Below, piece after piece: positions 50,416 through 60,613 of a stretch of 64,000 bases of DNA (positions within the stretch are counted from its first letter, which is position 1; every line of letters begins with the position of its first letter). A model generated the notes under the pieces. That model was not told the origin of the DNA. It was given only the letters and a program-made list of their open reading frames with translations, and made no database searches. Origin of the DNA: Prevotella sp. (GTDB taxonomy: Bacteria > Bacteroidota > Bacteroidia > Bacteroidales > Bacteroidaceae); assembly GCA_017541365.1 (NCBI GenBank), contig JAFXZF010000100.1:40839-104838 (forward strand), read 5' to 3'. Position numbers and translations under genes: made by a program.

Positions 50416-52884
50416 TTACTGTTTAGGTACCAATCTGACGGCTGAGTTCAGTCCGCTTGGCATCGGTGCCCAGTCGGCGTAGGATGTTTTCAGGTAGTTA
50501 ATATCCACCATGTTTATCTCCTTCATCTTGCGCCACGGCACCTGCCTGCGGTCAAGGTCACTGATGCGGTTGGCAGGGAGGTTGGTCACCTCTATGCGGA
50601 GTTTGTTCTTGCCTTTCTTTAGGGCATCGCCACAGTCGAGGACGAATGGCACTGCCCACGCACAGCCTATGAACTTGTCGTTGATATATACACGGGCTGA
50701 CTCGCGCACGTCGCCGAGGTCTATCTGCCACTGCTGCTTAGCCTGTTTGGCTGAGAGGCGGATGGTGGTGGTATATACTCCCGTGCCCATCGTGACTGCT
50801 GCCTCGGGGCTGAGGCTTTCCCATGTCTGTGGCTTTTGGAGCACAAACGTTTCCTCGACCTTTGGCGCTTCCTCGACAAAGGTCAGTGTCCAGGGGCTTC
50901 CAATTAACAAATTGTCATGACAAATTGACGAATTGTTATATTTAGCTATAGCAGGGCTTTGGCTTTGCTCATCAAAGGTCTGGAGAATAATGGACTCACC
51001 ACTACGCAGACTGATTTTCATGCTATGGTCATCGAGGTGTTCTACTGGCGTTATGGCACCCGTCATAGGGTTGAACCATAGTGCTTCTGCGCTCTTGCCT
51101 GCAGCAAGGTCGAAACCTCCGCAGATATCATTTGGCGTGAGGTTGGCAATGAAATAGTGGTATCCCTTATCGTTCTGACGACGTATCACACGCAGGCCAT
51201 AGTCTGTGCGCAAGGGTTCAGCTTTGGCGTATTTCGCCATCGCCGTAGCGTCCTCACCATATATTATATAAGGTGTAACTTCGTCAAGCAGTGCTTTCAG
51301 TTTGTCATCAATGGTGGTGCCTGTAGGGATGATGAGGGCACTATAGCGTGTGCCTCCCTCTGTCACCAGCATACCATTCTCTACCTTCACTTTCGCCAGT
51401 TGGCGGTCGCTGATATAGTCGCAGTCGTAACCCAGACTGTCGATGGTAAGAATGCTGTGGATAAACTCAGGGGCTTTCTCCTCCATGCTATGAATGTCAA
51501 ACTGCATGAGGAGGTCATCGCCAAGCTGTGGGTCTCTGTTGAGGGTGGGCATTCTGCGCTTACGCCACATGTCACGTACTGGCAGATAGACGAGGAAGTC
51601 GTTGTCGGGCTTACCCATCTGAAGGAAACACTGGCAACGCTCGATATACTGCATCATATAAGGGGCATCGCGCCAGATGGAGTTGGTAGGGCTCATATCG
51701 ATGCTGGCATAGAATTTCCACCCTGGCCAAGGGTCGTCCTTGGGAGTATAGCATGAGCCGTGGAAGAACATGTGGTTGACACCACAGGTGAACATAAGGT
51801 CGAGGTCGGGCTTCATCTGCGACAGCGAGGTGCGGAAATGCTCAGTGAGCCAAGTAAACGTCTCGCTTGAGGTAAGTGGCTTGCCCATCACATGGGCTGC
51901 TGACGAAGCATACTTCAGCATCGACACGTCACTGAAATTCTTCTTTGTCATGCCAGGGTCGGTACGCAAGCCTTTTATACCAAACTCTGACAGTCCGAAG
52001 CCCTCTATCTCCGGAATATCCACTGCTGCATAAAGGTCAAGGAGGTTGGCTGGTGAGCCATGAGCCTGATTGCGTACCAGTACGCCATGACGATGCGCCC
52101 ACTCCACCCACTGCTGCGTGAAGTTTTCATAAAGCAAGTCACTAAGCGTTTCACGGTAGTCGCACAACACCTTGTTGCCATCATCTACTGTGCCTAATAA
52201 TTCTGGCAGGCGTTCTTGCAAGTCATAGCCTCGACGTTTCCGAAACTCGTCAAACAACGTAGGAGTCCAGTTGGCATGATATACCTCGTAAGAGTCATTG
52301 AAGAAAGTATGCGGATAGGGCACACCAGACGTACTGAATGCCTGCTCAAACCTGTCAAGGTAATGACGCACCGCATCTCTGTCGAAATGGTCTATCACCC
52401 ATCCCTCACCACCTGGTGCGGCACGTTTTACCTGTTGACGTGTATTGCCCAGTTTTATCGTGTAGATGTGTTTTCCTCCAACGATGCTGTCATGAAAAAT
52501 GGCTCTGCAGGCTGCCTCGCTTAGTGGCACATGAGGCCCCCCAAACGGCCATCCCGTACCACAGTTCATATCCACCTCTATATCCAGTTCCTTTGCCATG
52601 TCCTGCACGTCTTTCAAAGCTGACATCCACTGAGGTGAGAGAAATGACAACTCATTCTTCTCGTTGCCCTGCACTCCATAGAGGGGTGTTATCTCAACAG
52701 TTCCTATGCCCGTACGAGCATATTCGGAGAGGTTCCAGCGTAGGTTATCCCTGTCCACCGCTGAGCCCAGCCACCACCATCGTGTGCCAGCCTTAGTCTC
52801 CTGACGGGGAGTAGGCCATGACTGAGCGGATACCGAATTGACAAAATTGAAGATTATGATTGCTATTGCAAGGACTTTTCTCAT
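50416..52884 (-). CDS. GH106 alpha-L-rhamnosidase
   Basis: Releases terminal L-rhamnose from rhamnogalacturonan-type pectin, probably in the periplasm. Signal peptide ending SVSAQ. The GH106 opening is unmistakable: TRWWWLGSAVDRDNLRWNLS, GIGTVEITPLYGVQG, MNCGTGWPFGGPHV, FFNDSYEVYHANWTP. The C-terminal 200 residues are a beta-sandwich (ARVYINDKFIGCAWAVPF). Length 822 from ATG 52884. Residues near 640-655 (YNNSSICHDNLLIG) are encoded by an AATTTGTCATGACAA repeat. It is followed by the SDR remnant and preceded by GH105 on the same strand. Confidence 0.92.
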   Translation of the reverse strand: MRKVLAIAIIIFNFVNSVSAQSWPTPRQETKAGTRWWWLGSAVDRDNLRWNLSEYARTGIGTVEITPLYGVQGNEKNELSFLSPQWMSALKDVQDMAKELDIEVDMNCGTGWPFGGPHVPLSEAACRAIFHDSIVGGKHIYTIKLGNTRQQVKRAAPGGEGWVIDHFDRDAVRHYLDRFEQAFSTSGVPYPHTFFNDSYEVYHANWTPTLFDEFRKRRGYDLQERLPELLGTVDDGNKVLCDYRETLSDLLYENFTQQWVEWAHRHGVLVRNQAHGSPANLLDLYAAVDIPEIEGFGLSEFGIKGLRTDPGMTKKNFSDVSMLKYASSAAHVMGKPLTSSETFTWLTEHFRTSLSQMKPDLDLMFTCGVNHMFFHGSCYTPKDDPWPGWKFYASIDMSPTNSIWRDAPYMMQYIERCQCFLQMGKPDNDFLVYLPVRDMWRKRRMPTLNRDPQLGDDLLMQFDIHSMEEKAPEFIHSILTIDSLGYDCDYISDRQLAKVKVENGMLVTEGGTRYSALIIPTGTTIDDKLKALLDEVTPYIIYGEDATAMAKYAKAEPLRTDYGLRVIRRQNDKGYHYFIANLTPNDICGGFDLAAGKSAEALWFNPMTGAITPVEHLDDHSMKISLRSGESIILQTFDEQSQSPAIAKYNNSSICHDNLLIGSPWTLTFVEEAPKVEETFVLQKPQTWESLSPEAAVTMGTGVYTTTIRLSAKQAKQQWQIDLGDVRESARVYINDKFIGCAWAVPFVLDCGDALKKGKNKLRIEVTNLPANRISDLDRRQVPWRKMKEINMVDINYLKTSYADWAPMPSGLNSAVRLVPKQ
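50901..50938. repeat. AATTGTCATGACAAATT palindromic repeat inside the GH106 gene
   Basis: TTGTCATGACAA palindrome flanked by further AATTnGT units, read in frame between the catalytic part and the C-terminal beta-sandwich. Confidence 0.7.
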
Positions 52885-52901
52885 GTTTAGCAAAACTAAT
52901 G

Positions 52902-52963
52902 TCTTTAACTTCTCTAACTTCTCTAACTTCTCTAACTTCTCTAACTTCTTTACTTCTTTAACT
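52902..52963. repeat. AACTTCTCT 9-base tandem repeat
   Basis: Five near-perfect copies of AACTTCTCT and two shorter variants in the GH105-GH106 spacer. The tract overlaps the end of the GH105 gene, encoding its last residues and stop codon (YKLKK-stop). Confidence 0.88.
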
Positions 52964-54056
52964 TATAATACTCCGCCAGTCCCAAGAGGTAACATCCTGT
53001 GCCATAGTCCTCAAAGTCGGGAACGCTGGTGAAGGTGACGGGTTGCCCATCGGAAGGCTGTTTGCCAGTACCTTGATTCCAACCAAGGAAACCATCGTCA
53101 TGAACGCAGGTCTTCAGTGCCATCCATGCCTTGTCGCACGCGGGACGATATTTTTTACACTTCAGTACCCCATGCTGTATGCCCCATGCCATGCCGTAAA
53201 GGAACAGTGCGGTACCCGTCATCTCTGGACCAGGATAAGTGGCATCGCTCACCAAACTGGCTCCCCAGAAACCATCATCGTGCTGACACTTCAGCAGTGC
53301 CTCGCTCATCATCACGAAGTCTTTTTTCAGTGCCTTATATTCCTTGCTGTTCTTAGGCAACTGCTCAAGAGACCTTACAAGGGCGGCATACACCCAGCCA
53401 TTGCCACGACTCCAATAGCAGTTCTTGCCGTCAGGCTCCTTGTAGGGAGGCACAAAGTCCTTGTCGCGCCACCATAGTCCTTCCTTCATGTTGAACAGTC
53501 CGCCACCACACTCGTTACGACTCCAGTTGTAGCACTTCATGGCATAGTCCAGGTATTTCTGCTCCTTGGTAATGGCATACATCTTTATATATACGGGCAT
53601 TGCCATCTGTATGGCGTCAATCCATGTCCAGTAGTCTATGCGTCCGCTTGCCATCTGTTTTTCCAGGTTCTCCTTGGTAGGGTCCAGTGTACCCTTTCCT
53701 GTAAGCAGACTATATTCTATGTAAGTCTGTTCACAGCACTGATCGTCAGCATCTGTAGTTTTCACACCATTACGGGGAGTCCACTTATGAAAGTCTGCCC
53801 ATTTATACGTATAGTCGAGATAGCGCTGCTGACTGTCGATACCGTATAGTGCCATCAGTCCCTCGTAGTATACAGCACGCGTCCACAGGTGACTTGGGCG
53901 TATCTTTTTTACGTTCGTCGGCTGGGTAGGGTCAGCGTACTTCGCCATAAAATAATCATTGGTTCTTCTTGCAGCATCAAGAATTTCACTCTGCGCCCAT
54001 GATGATGTCGCCACCATAAGAGCTACCAAACACTGTAACAGTCTCTTTGCGTTCAT
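52950..54056 (-). CDS. GH105 unsaturated rhamnogalacturonyl hydrolase
   Basis: Hydrolyses the unsaturated galacturonyl residue left by lyases. Signal peptide MNAKRLLQCLVALMVATSSWA. The (alpha/alpha)6 barrel shows SHLWTRAVYYEGLMALY, YWTWIDAIQMAMPVY carrying the likely catalytic Asp, YWSRGNGWVYAALVRSL and GPEMTGTALFLYGMAWGI. Length 368 from ATG 54056; the longer frame starts upstream of the ATG in the promoter area. It pairs with GH106 on the same strand. The C-terminus lies in a 9-base repeat tract. Confidence 0.92.
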   Translation of the reverse strand: MNAKRLLQCLVALMVATSSWAQSEILDAARRTNDYFMAKYADPTQPTNVKKIRPSHLWTRAVYYEGLMALYGIDSQQRYLDYTYKWADFHKWTPRNGVKTTDADDQCCEQTYIEYSLLTGKGTLDPTKENLEKQMASGRIDYWTWIDAIQMAMPVYIKMYAITKEQKYLDYAMKCYNWSRNECGGGLFNMKEGLWWRDKDFVPPYKEPDGKNCYWSRGNGWVYAALVRSLEQLPKNSKEYKALKKDFVMMSEALLKCQHDDGFWGASLVSDATYPGPEMTGTALFLYGMAWGIQHGVLKCKKYRPACDKAWMALKTCVHDDGFLGWNQGTGKQPSDGQPVTFTSVPDFEDYGTGCYLLGLAEYYKLKK

Positions 54057-54107
54057 CGTCTTATTGATTGTTAATTGAATAATAATTTCTATGTCATTTA
54101 GTATTTG

Positions 54108-54115
54108 CAAAATTA
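54108..54115 (-). promoter_or_regulatory. -7 box of the GH105-GH106 unit
   Basis: TAATTTTG on the minus strand, 51 bases before the GH105 ATG. No good -33 TTTG is visible. Confidence 0.5.
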
Positions 54116-54222
54116 ACTATTTTTTTGCCTTTATTACTTAATAATTCGTACTTAAAAGGATAAAAATGTTCATTTTTAGTCTTTTTTGTACATTTTTTTA
54201 TCTCCTTGTAAAAGTATTTTCT

Positions 54223-54230
54223 TACATTTG
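54223..54230 (+). promoter_or_regulatory. -7 box of the GH28-rhaM unit
   Basis: TACATTTG, 40 bases before the GH28 ATG. The -33 element is weak. The divergent GH105/GH28 spacer of 214 bases is very A/T-rich and would also hold any pectin-responsive operator; no clear inverted repeat was seen. Confidence 0.55.
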
Positions 54231-54270
54231 CCACATATTATGATTTTAGAATAAAACCAAAACCTACAGA

Positions 54271-55593
54271 ATGAGAAATTGCACAGCACTTTTGTTATCA
54301 GTAGCATTTTTTACATGCTCAATTGCAGCATCTGCAAAGTCGCCAAAAGAGAAATGGCCTGATGGCACCGTGATGGATGCGTGGTTTGCCGACAAGACGA
54401 AGGTGGATATCAGCACCCTCGGCAAGCAGTATGTCATCACTGACTACGGCGTGAATACCGACAGTACTATGATACAGACCTCACAGATACAGGCTGTCAT
54501 AGACCACTGTGCCTCGCAGGGCGGCGGAGTAGTGGTAATACCCGCTGGTACGTTCTCTACAGGTGCGTTGTTCTTCAAGCAGGGAACCAACCTGCACCTT
54601 GCCGAGGGAGCGAAACTGAAGGGCTCAGACCGCATCATCGACTACCCCATCATGACCACTCGCATAGAGGGAGAGACATGCAAGTACTTCTGTGCCATGA
54701 TAAACGCTGACGCAGTGGATGGCTTCACCATCAGCGGCAAGGGCACCATCGACGGCAACGGACTTAAGTACTGGCAAGAATTCTGGATACGACGCAAGTG
54801 GAACCCCCAGTGCACCAACAAGGATGCACAGCGTCCACGACTCGTCTATATCTCCAACAGCCGCAACGTGACCGTGCAGGATGTGCACATCGTCAATTCG
54901 CCCTTCTGGACTAACCACATATATAAGAGCGACCACGTGCGCTACCTCGACTGCTACATCTTCGCTCCCACAGAGAATATATGGTCTGGCGACCCCCAGC
55001 GTGGAGCACCCTCGTCTGACGCCATCGACGTTGACGTCTGCACCGATGTGCTCGTCGACGGTTGCTATATGCATGTCAATGACGATGCCGTGGTGATGAA
55101 AGGCGGCAAGGGCACATGGGCAGATAAAGATGAGACGAACGGAGACTGCGAGCGAGTGTTGATACAAAACTGTCGCTATGGCAAGGTGCACGGATGCCTC
55201 ACGCTGGGTTCGGAAGCGATACATTGCCGCAATATCATACTACGCAACTGCCATTCAGAGAACAGCAACAGGGTGCTGTGGCTGAAGATGCGTCCCGACA
55301 CCCCCCAGCATTATGAATATGTACAGGTGGAGAATGTGACAGGCAAATGTAGCAAGTTCCTCTTCATACACCCCTGGACGCAGTTCTTCAAGCCAGGCGA
55401 CAGGACTGACATGCCCCTGAGCCGTTGCAATAACATCATTATGCGTAGTAATAATGTGGAGGCAGGAACAATGCTCGATGTCATGACCTCAGATAAGTAT
55501 GAGCTCATCGACTTCATCCTTGATGGCGAAACCATCGATTTCAAACAGTTTCCTAAAGCTAAACCCGAAACAACCCCTAAGGAATTTCTATGA
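54271..55593 (+). CDS. GH28 polygalacturonase / rhamnogalacturonidase
   Basis: A secreted inverting hydrolase with a right-handed beta-helix. Signal peptide ending ASAKS. The GH28 acids are at APSSDAIDVDVC and HVNDDAVVMKGG. The GHG and RIK positions read HGCLTLGSE and WLKMRP, the variant seen in rhamnogalacturonan-active members. Residues 45-100 hold TDYGVNTDSTMIQTSQIQAV and GGGVVVIPAGTFSTGAL. Length 440. The stop TGA overlaps a downstream ATG (ATGA, 55590) that would begin rhaM in another frame. Confidence 0.92.
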   Translation: MRNCTALLLSVAFFTCSIAASAKSPKEKWPDGTVMDAWFADKTKVDISTLGKQYVITDYGVNTDSTMIQTSQIQAVIDHCASQGGGVVVIPAGTFSTGALFFKQGTNLHLAEGAKLKGSDRIIDYPIMTTRIEGETCKYFCAMINADAVDGFTISGKGTIDGNGLKYWQEFWIRRKWNPQCTNKDAQRPRLVYISNSRNVTVQDVHIVNSPFWTNHIYKSDHVRYLDCYIFAPTENIWSGDPQRGAPSSDAIDVDVCTDVLVDGCYMHVNDDAVVMKGGKGTWADKDETNGDCERVLIQNCRYGKVHGCLTLGSEAIHCRNIILRNCHSENSNRVLWLKMRPDTPQHYEYVQVENVTGKCSKFLFIHPWTQFFKPGDRTDMPLSRCNNIIMRSNNVEAGTMLDVMTSDKYELIDFILDGETIDFKQFPKAKPETTPKEFL

Positions 55594-55611
55594 AACGATT
55601 CGCATTCAAAA

Positions 55612-55995
55612 ATGAAACTAAAGCCTGGCCTAGAGAAGGAATACGAAAAGCGCCATGCTGCCATCTGGCCTGAACTTGTTGACATGATACATCAACAGGG
55701 AGTGTCAAACTACAGCATATATTGGGACAAGGAGACCAATCTGCTCTTCGCATATCAGGAGTGCGCAGGAGAAGGTAGTTCGCAAGATACCTCGGCTGTT
55801 GACCCAATAACACAGAAATGGTGGGATATGATGGCTGACATTATGGATGCTTTCGACCAGACCGATGTGCTCTGCAAAGCCGCCAACATCTACATGTGTG
55901 CTCGCAATATGGGATCTGAGCCTGATGGCATGACAGCAGCCCAAATGAAAGAAGTACAGGATGTATTCAGCCTGCCTAAGACACGTCCCTGCTGA
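55612..55995 (+). CDS. rhaM: L-rhamnose mutarotase with probable N-terminal frameshift
   Basis: Interconverts alpha- and beta-L-rhamnose. Recognisable by KPGLEKEYEKRHAAIWPELV (catalytic His about 14), NYSIYWDKETNLLFAYQ and KWWDMMADIMD. Family members normally begin MKRFAFKM-LKPG. That start exists at ATG 55590, overlapping the GH28 stop, but the run AAAAA at 55608-55612 has one A too many and throws MKRFAFK out of frame. As written, translation must start at ATG 55612, which lacks the first beta-strand. Residues 87-113 (AFDQTDVLCKAANIYMCARN) also depart from the usual NPDNSPV segment. It could be a recent mutation, a sequencing error in a homopolymer, or a tolerated truncation. Confidence 0.75.
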   Translation: MKLKPGLEKEYEKRHAAIWPELVDMIHQQGVSNYSIYWDKETNLLFAYQECAGEGSSQDTSAVDPITQKWWDMMADIMDAFDQTDVLCKAANIYMCARNMGSEPDGMTAAQMKEVQDVFSLPKTRPC

Positions 55996-56020
55996 CGAAA
56001 TTGAGGGACCACGGCTGTAT

Positions 56021-56048
56021 ACTTAGCATCTGCGTAGGGATGCTAAGT
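56021..56048. terminator. Hairpin between rhaM and mlaF
   Basis: ACTTAGCATC / GATGCTAAGT 10-bp stem with an 8-base loop. It overlaps the mlaF stop codon. No strong T-run; a weak bidirectional terminator. Confidence 0.6.
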
Positions 56049-56798
56049 AACCGCAGACTTGACTTTTTTGAATAGTTCGGAAGCGAAGACGAGGTCGTTG
56101 AGGTCTTCGTTGGTGGATGTCATGACGTCTGCCGAATTGCCCTCCCATCCCTTCTGGCCCTTGCAGATGAAGATGATGTTCTCGCCGATGCCGAGGACGG
56201 AGTTCATGTCGTGGGTGTTGATGATGGTGGTGATGCCAAACTCATGCGTGATGCCTGAGAGAAGTTCGTCGATGACGAGCGAGGTCTTGGGGTCGAGACC
56301 TGAATTGGGTTCGTCGCAGAAGAGGTATTTGGGATTCATCACTATGGCGCGGGCTATGGCTACACGCTTCTGCATGCCTCCTGATATCTCGCCAGGATAC
56401 TTGGCACCGGCATCGCTGAGGTTGACACGGTCGAGGCACTCCTGTGCGCGTGCCTTGCGTTGGCGCAGCGTCATGCTGGAGAACATATCGAGGGGAAACA
56501 TCACATTCTCGAGTACGGAGAGGGAGTCGAAGAGTGCCGCGGACTGGAATATCATGCCCATCTCGCGTCGCATGGCGACCTTCTCGTGTTTTGTCATCTT
56601 GACAAAATCCCTGCCATCGTATAATATCTCACCGCTGGTGGGGGTGAAGAGTCCTACGAGATTTTTCATCAGTACCGTCTTGCCTGAGCCAGACTGCCCG
56701 ATGATGAGGTTTGTCTTGCCATCTTCAAAGGTGGCATTGATGTCACTGAGGACGGTTCTGTCGTCGAATGTCTTGTATAGGTGATTAACTTGGATCAT
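56043..56798 (-). CDS. MlaF-like ABC transporter ATPase
   Basis: Energises phospholipid transport between outer and inner membrane (Mla/Mce system). Walker A GQSGSGKT, signature ISGGMQKRVA, Walker B YLFCDEPNSGLD, and switch His in NTHDM. The FQSAALFDSLSVLENVMFPL Q-loop region is typical for the MlaF/MKL branch. Length 251. ATG overlaps the mlaE stop by four bases. No mlaD/MCE gene is adjacent. Confidence 0.9.
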   Translation of the reverse strand: MIQVNHLYKTFDDRTVLSDINATFEDGKTNLIIGQSGSGKTVLMKNLVGLFTPTSGEILYDGRDFVKMTKHEKVAMRREMGMIFQSAALFDSLSVLENVMFPLDMFSSMTLRQRKARAQECLDRVNLSDAGAKYPGEISGGMQKRVAIARAIVMNPKYLFCDEPNSGLDPKTSLVIDELLSGITHEFGITTIINTHDMNSVLGIGENIIFICKGQKGWEGNSADVMTSTNEDLNDLVFASELFKKVKSAVT

Positions 56799-57544
56799 GA
56801 CAGTAACTGTGTGAGAAAAACGTCGGCAAAGAGTATGAGCACGGAACTGCTGACTACTGCTGAGGTGCTTGCCTTGCCTACTTCAACCGAACCGCCCTCT
56901 ACGGTGTATCCGCAGTATGATGAAACGGATGCTATGATGTAGGCAAATACGATGCTCTTGATGATGGACATCCACACAAACCACGAATTAAAAGAATGTT
57001 GCAGACCGAGTGTGAGGTCGTCGGGAGCGAGGATGTGGCCTATGTAGGCTGTGGCATAGGCTCCCGTTATGCCCATTACATCGGCAAAGATGACGAGGCA
57101 CGGCATGAGGGTGATAAGTCCAAGAATCTTGGGCATGATGAGATAGTTGGCAGAGTTAACTCCCATGATGTCAAGAGCGTCTATCTGCTGGGTGACGCGC
57201 ATGGTACCCAACTCTGAGGCGATATTGCTGCCTACCTTGCCAGCAAGGATAAGACACATGATGGATGATGAGAACTCAAGTAGCATAATCTCACGGGTGG
57301 TATATCCGCTGACCCATCGTGGCATCCAGGGTGACTGTATGTTGAGCTTCATCTGGATACAGATAACGGCACCGATAAAGAAGGAGATGAGCAGCACTAT
57401 GCCGATGGAGTCAACACCCAGTTGCTGCATCTCCTTGACATATTGCTTGAAGAATAGCCGCCACCTATCGGGTACGGCGATGCTACGTCCCATGAGAATG
57501 AGATACTTGCCAAGTATGTCGAGATAGTTGAATGGAAATATCAT
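56795..57544 (-). CDS. MlaE-like ABC transporter permease
   Basis: Inner-membrane permease partner of the ATPase above. About five to six membrane segments (GIVLLISFFIGAVICIQ, EFSSSIMCLILAGKVGSNIA, LGLITLMPCLVIFADVMGI, and others) and the family core SELGTMRVTQQIDALDIMGV. Start at ATG 57544 (MIFPFNYLDILGKY), 249 residues; a longer open frame would cover the -7 box. It is divergent from guaB. Confidence 0.9.
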   Translation of the reverse strand: MIFPFNYLDILGKYLILMGRSIAVPDRWRLFFKQYVKEMQQLGVDSIGIVLLISFFIGAVICIQMKLNIQSPWMPRWVSGYTTREIMLLEFSSSIMCLILAGKVGSNIASELGTMRVTQQIDALDIMGVNSANYLIMPKILGLITLMPCLVIFADVMGITGAYATAYIGHILAPDDLTLGLQHSFNSWFVWMSIIKSIVFAYIIASVSSYCGYTVEGGSVEVGKASTSAVVSSSVLILFADVFLTQLLS

Positions 57545-57552
57545 AGTGAGTG

Positions 57553-57560
57553 CAAAATTA
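57553..57560 (-). promoter_or_regulatory. -7 box of mlaE-mlaF
   Basis: TAATTTTG on the minus strand only 8 bases before ATG 57544, so the transcript would have almost no leader. No -33 TTTG. Confidence 0.4.
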
Positions 57561-57581
57561 TAAAAAAAAAATGAAAAACGC

Positions 57582-59140
<1,559 letters not shown>

Positions 59141-59176
59141 TACTAAAGTGTATAGTATTATAAAGTATAAAGTATA
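59141..59176. repeat. TATAAAGTATAAAGTATAA repeat
   Basis: Fills the guaB-PpiC spacer. Same type as after purB (27431). Confidence 0.75.
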
Positions 59177-60613
59177 ATGAGAAAACTGGTTATATTTTCA
59201 TTGCTGACCGTTGCTTCTTTTGCCGTTCACACGGCAAAGGGACAGGAAAACCCCACGGTGATGACCATCAATGGCAAACCCATAGCACTGTCGGAGTTTG
59301 TTTATTCTTACAAGAAAAATAATGGTCCTGACGTGTTGGAACAGAAGACTGTCAAGGAATATGTGGACCTTTTTGTAAACTACAAACTCAAGGTTGAGGC
59401 TGCCCTCGATGCGCACTATGATACGCTGACATCTTATAACAAAGAGTTTCGCCAGTATCGCGATCAACAGGTGTTGCCGACAATAATCAACGATGCAGAC
59501 GTGGAGCAGGAGGCTCTGAAGATATATAATACGACAAAGGATCGTATAGGTCCTGAGGGTTTGGTATTGCCACAGCACATACTGATGATGGTGGGACAGA
59601 ATCCCTCTGACTCGCTGATGAACGCCAGTAAGTTGCGTGCAGACTCTCTGTACAGTGAGATAAAGAAAGGTGCGGACTTTGAGTCTATGGCAAAGCAATA
59701 CAGCCAAGACCCAGGTAGTGCGCAGCGAGGCGGCGAAATAGGATGGATCAGCAGGGGACAGACTCTGAAGGCTTTTGAGGAAGCGGCATTCGCCCTGAAG
59801 AAGGGGGAGGTATCACAGCCTGTGCTTAGCGAGGCGGGCTACCATATCATCAAGATGAAGGATCGCAAGCAGCTGGAGTCATACGATGAGTTGCGTGACG
59901 ACATAATGAAATTCATAGAAAAGCGAGATCTGCGTCGTCAGATAGCCCAGAATCGTCTGAAGGCCATTGCAGAACAGAAGAATGAGACAGAACAGCAGGT
60001 GATGGATGCGCGTGCCGACTCTATCTCGGCAATAGACCAGGACATGAAGTACCTCATCCAGGAGTACCACGATGGTTTGCTGCTGTATGAGGTAAGCAAC
60101 CATGAGGTATGGGAAAAGGCTGCCAGTGACGAGAAGGGACTCGGAAAGTTTTTTAAGAAGAACAAGAAGAAATATGCCTGGGACGAGCCTCGTTTTAAGG
60201 GCATAGCATATCATACCAAGGATATCGCTGATGTCGAGGCGGTGAAGAAGTCTGTCAAGGGTAAGAAGTTTGATGAGTGGGCAAGTGTGCTGCGCACCAC
60301 ATTCAACAATGACTCTGTGCTACGTATCCGCGTGGAGAAGGGCATATTTAAGAAAGGTGACAATGGCTTGGTTGACAAGATGCAGTTTGGCGTTGCTGAT
60401 GCCAAGGTGAAGACCATGAAGAATTTCCCTCATGATGCTGTGTATGGCAAGATGCTCTCTGCTCCAGAGGAGATGAGCGATGTCAAGGCTCTCGTCGTTG
60501 CCGACTATCAGGAACTGATGGAGAAAGAGTGGGTGAAGTCACTTCGAGAGAAATATCCTGTTGATGTAAGGTGGGATATCATTGACAAACTAACAATTAC
60601 TCCTAACGAGTGA
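59177..60613 (+). CDS. Periplasmic PpiC-type peptidyl-prolyl isomerase
   Basis: Signal peptide ending TAKGQ. A short N-terminal helical region (NGKPIALSEFVYSY) like SurA/PrsA chaperones, then a parvulin domain at residues about 132-235 (LPQHILMMVG, AKQYSQDPGSAQRGGEIGWI, LSEAGYHIIKM). The C-terminal 240 residues are a helical/beta extension without recognised family. Length 478. Likely an outer-membrane-protein chaperone. Its stop overlaps the GTG start of the next gene (GTGA), so the two are coupled. Confidence 0.88.
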   Translation: MRKLVIFSLLTVASFAVHTAKGQENPTVMTINGKPIALSEFVYSYKKNNGPDVLEQKTVKEYVDLFVNYKLKVEAALDAHYDTLTSYNKEFRQYRDQQVLPTIINDADVEQEALKIYNTTKDRIGPEGLVLPQHILMMVGQNPSDSLMNASKLRADSLYSEIKKGADFESMAKQYSQDPGSAQRGGEIGWISRGQTLKAFEEAAFALKKGEVSQPVLSEAGYHIIKMKDRKQLESYDELRDDIMKFIEKRDLRRQIAQNRLKAIAEQKNETEQQVMDARADSISAIDQDMKYLIQEYHDGLLLYEVSNHEVWEKAASDEKGLGKFFKKNKKKYAWDEPRFKGIAYHTKDIADVEAVKKSVKGKKFDEWASVLRTTFNNDSVLRIRVEKGIFKKGDNGLVDKMQFGVADAKVKTMKNFPHDAVYGKMLSAPEEMSDVKALVVADYQELMEKEWVKSLREKYPVDVRWDIIDKLTITPNE

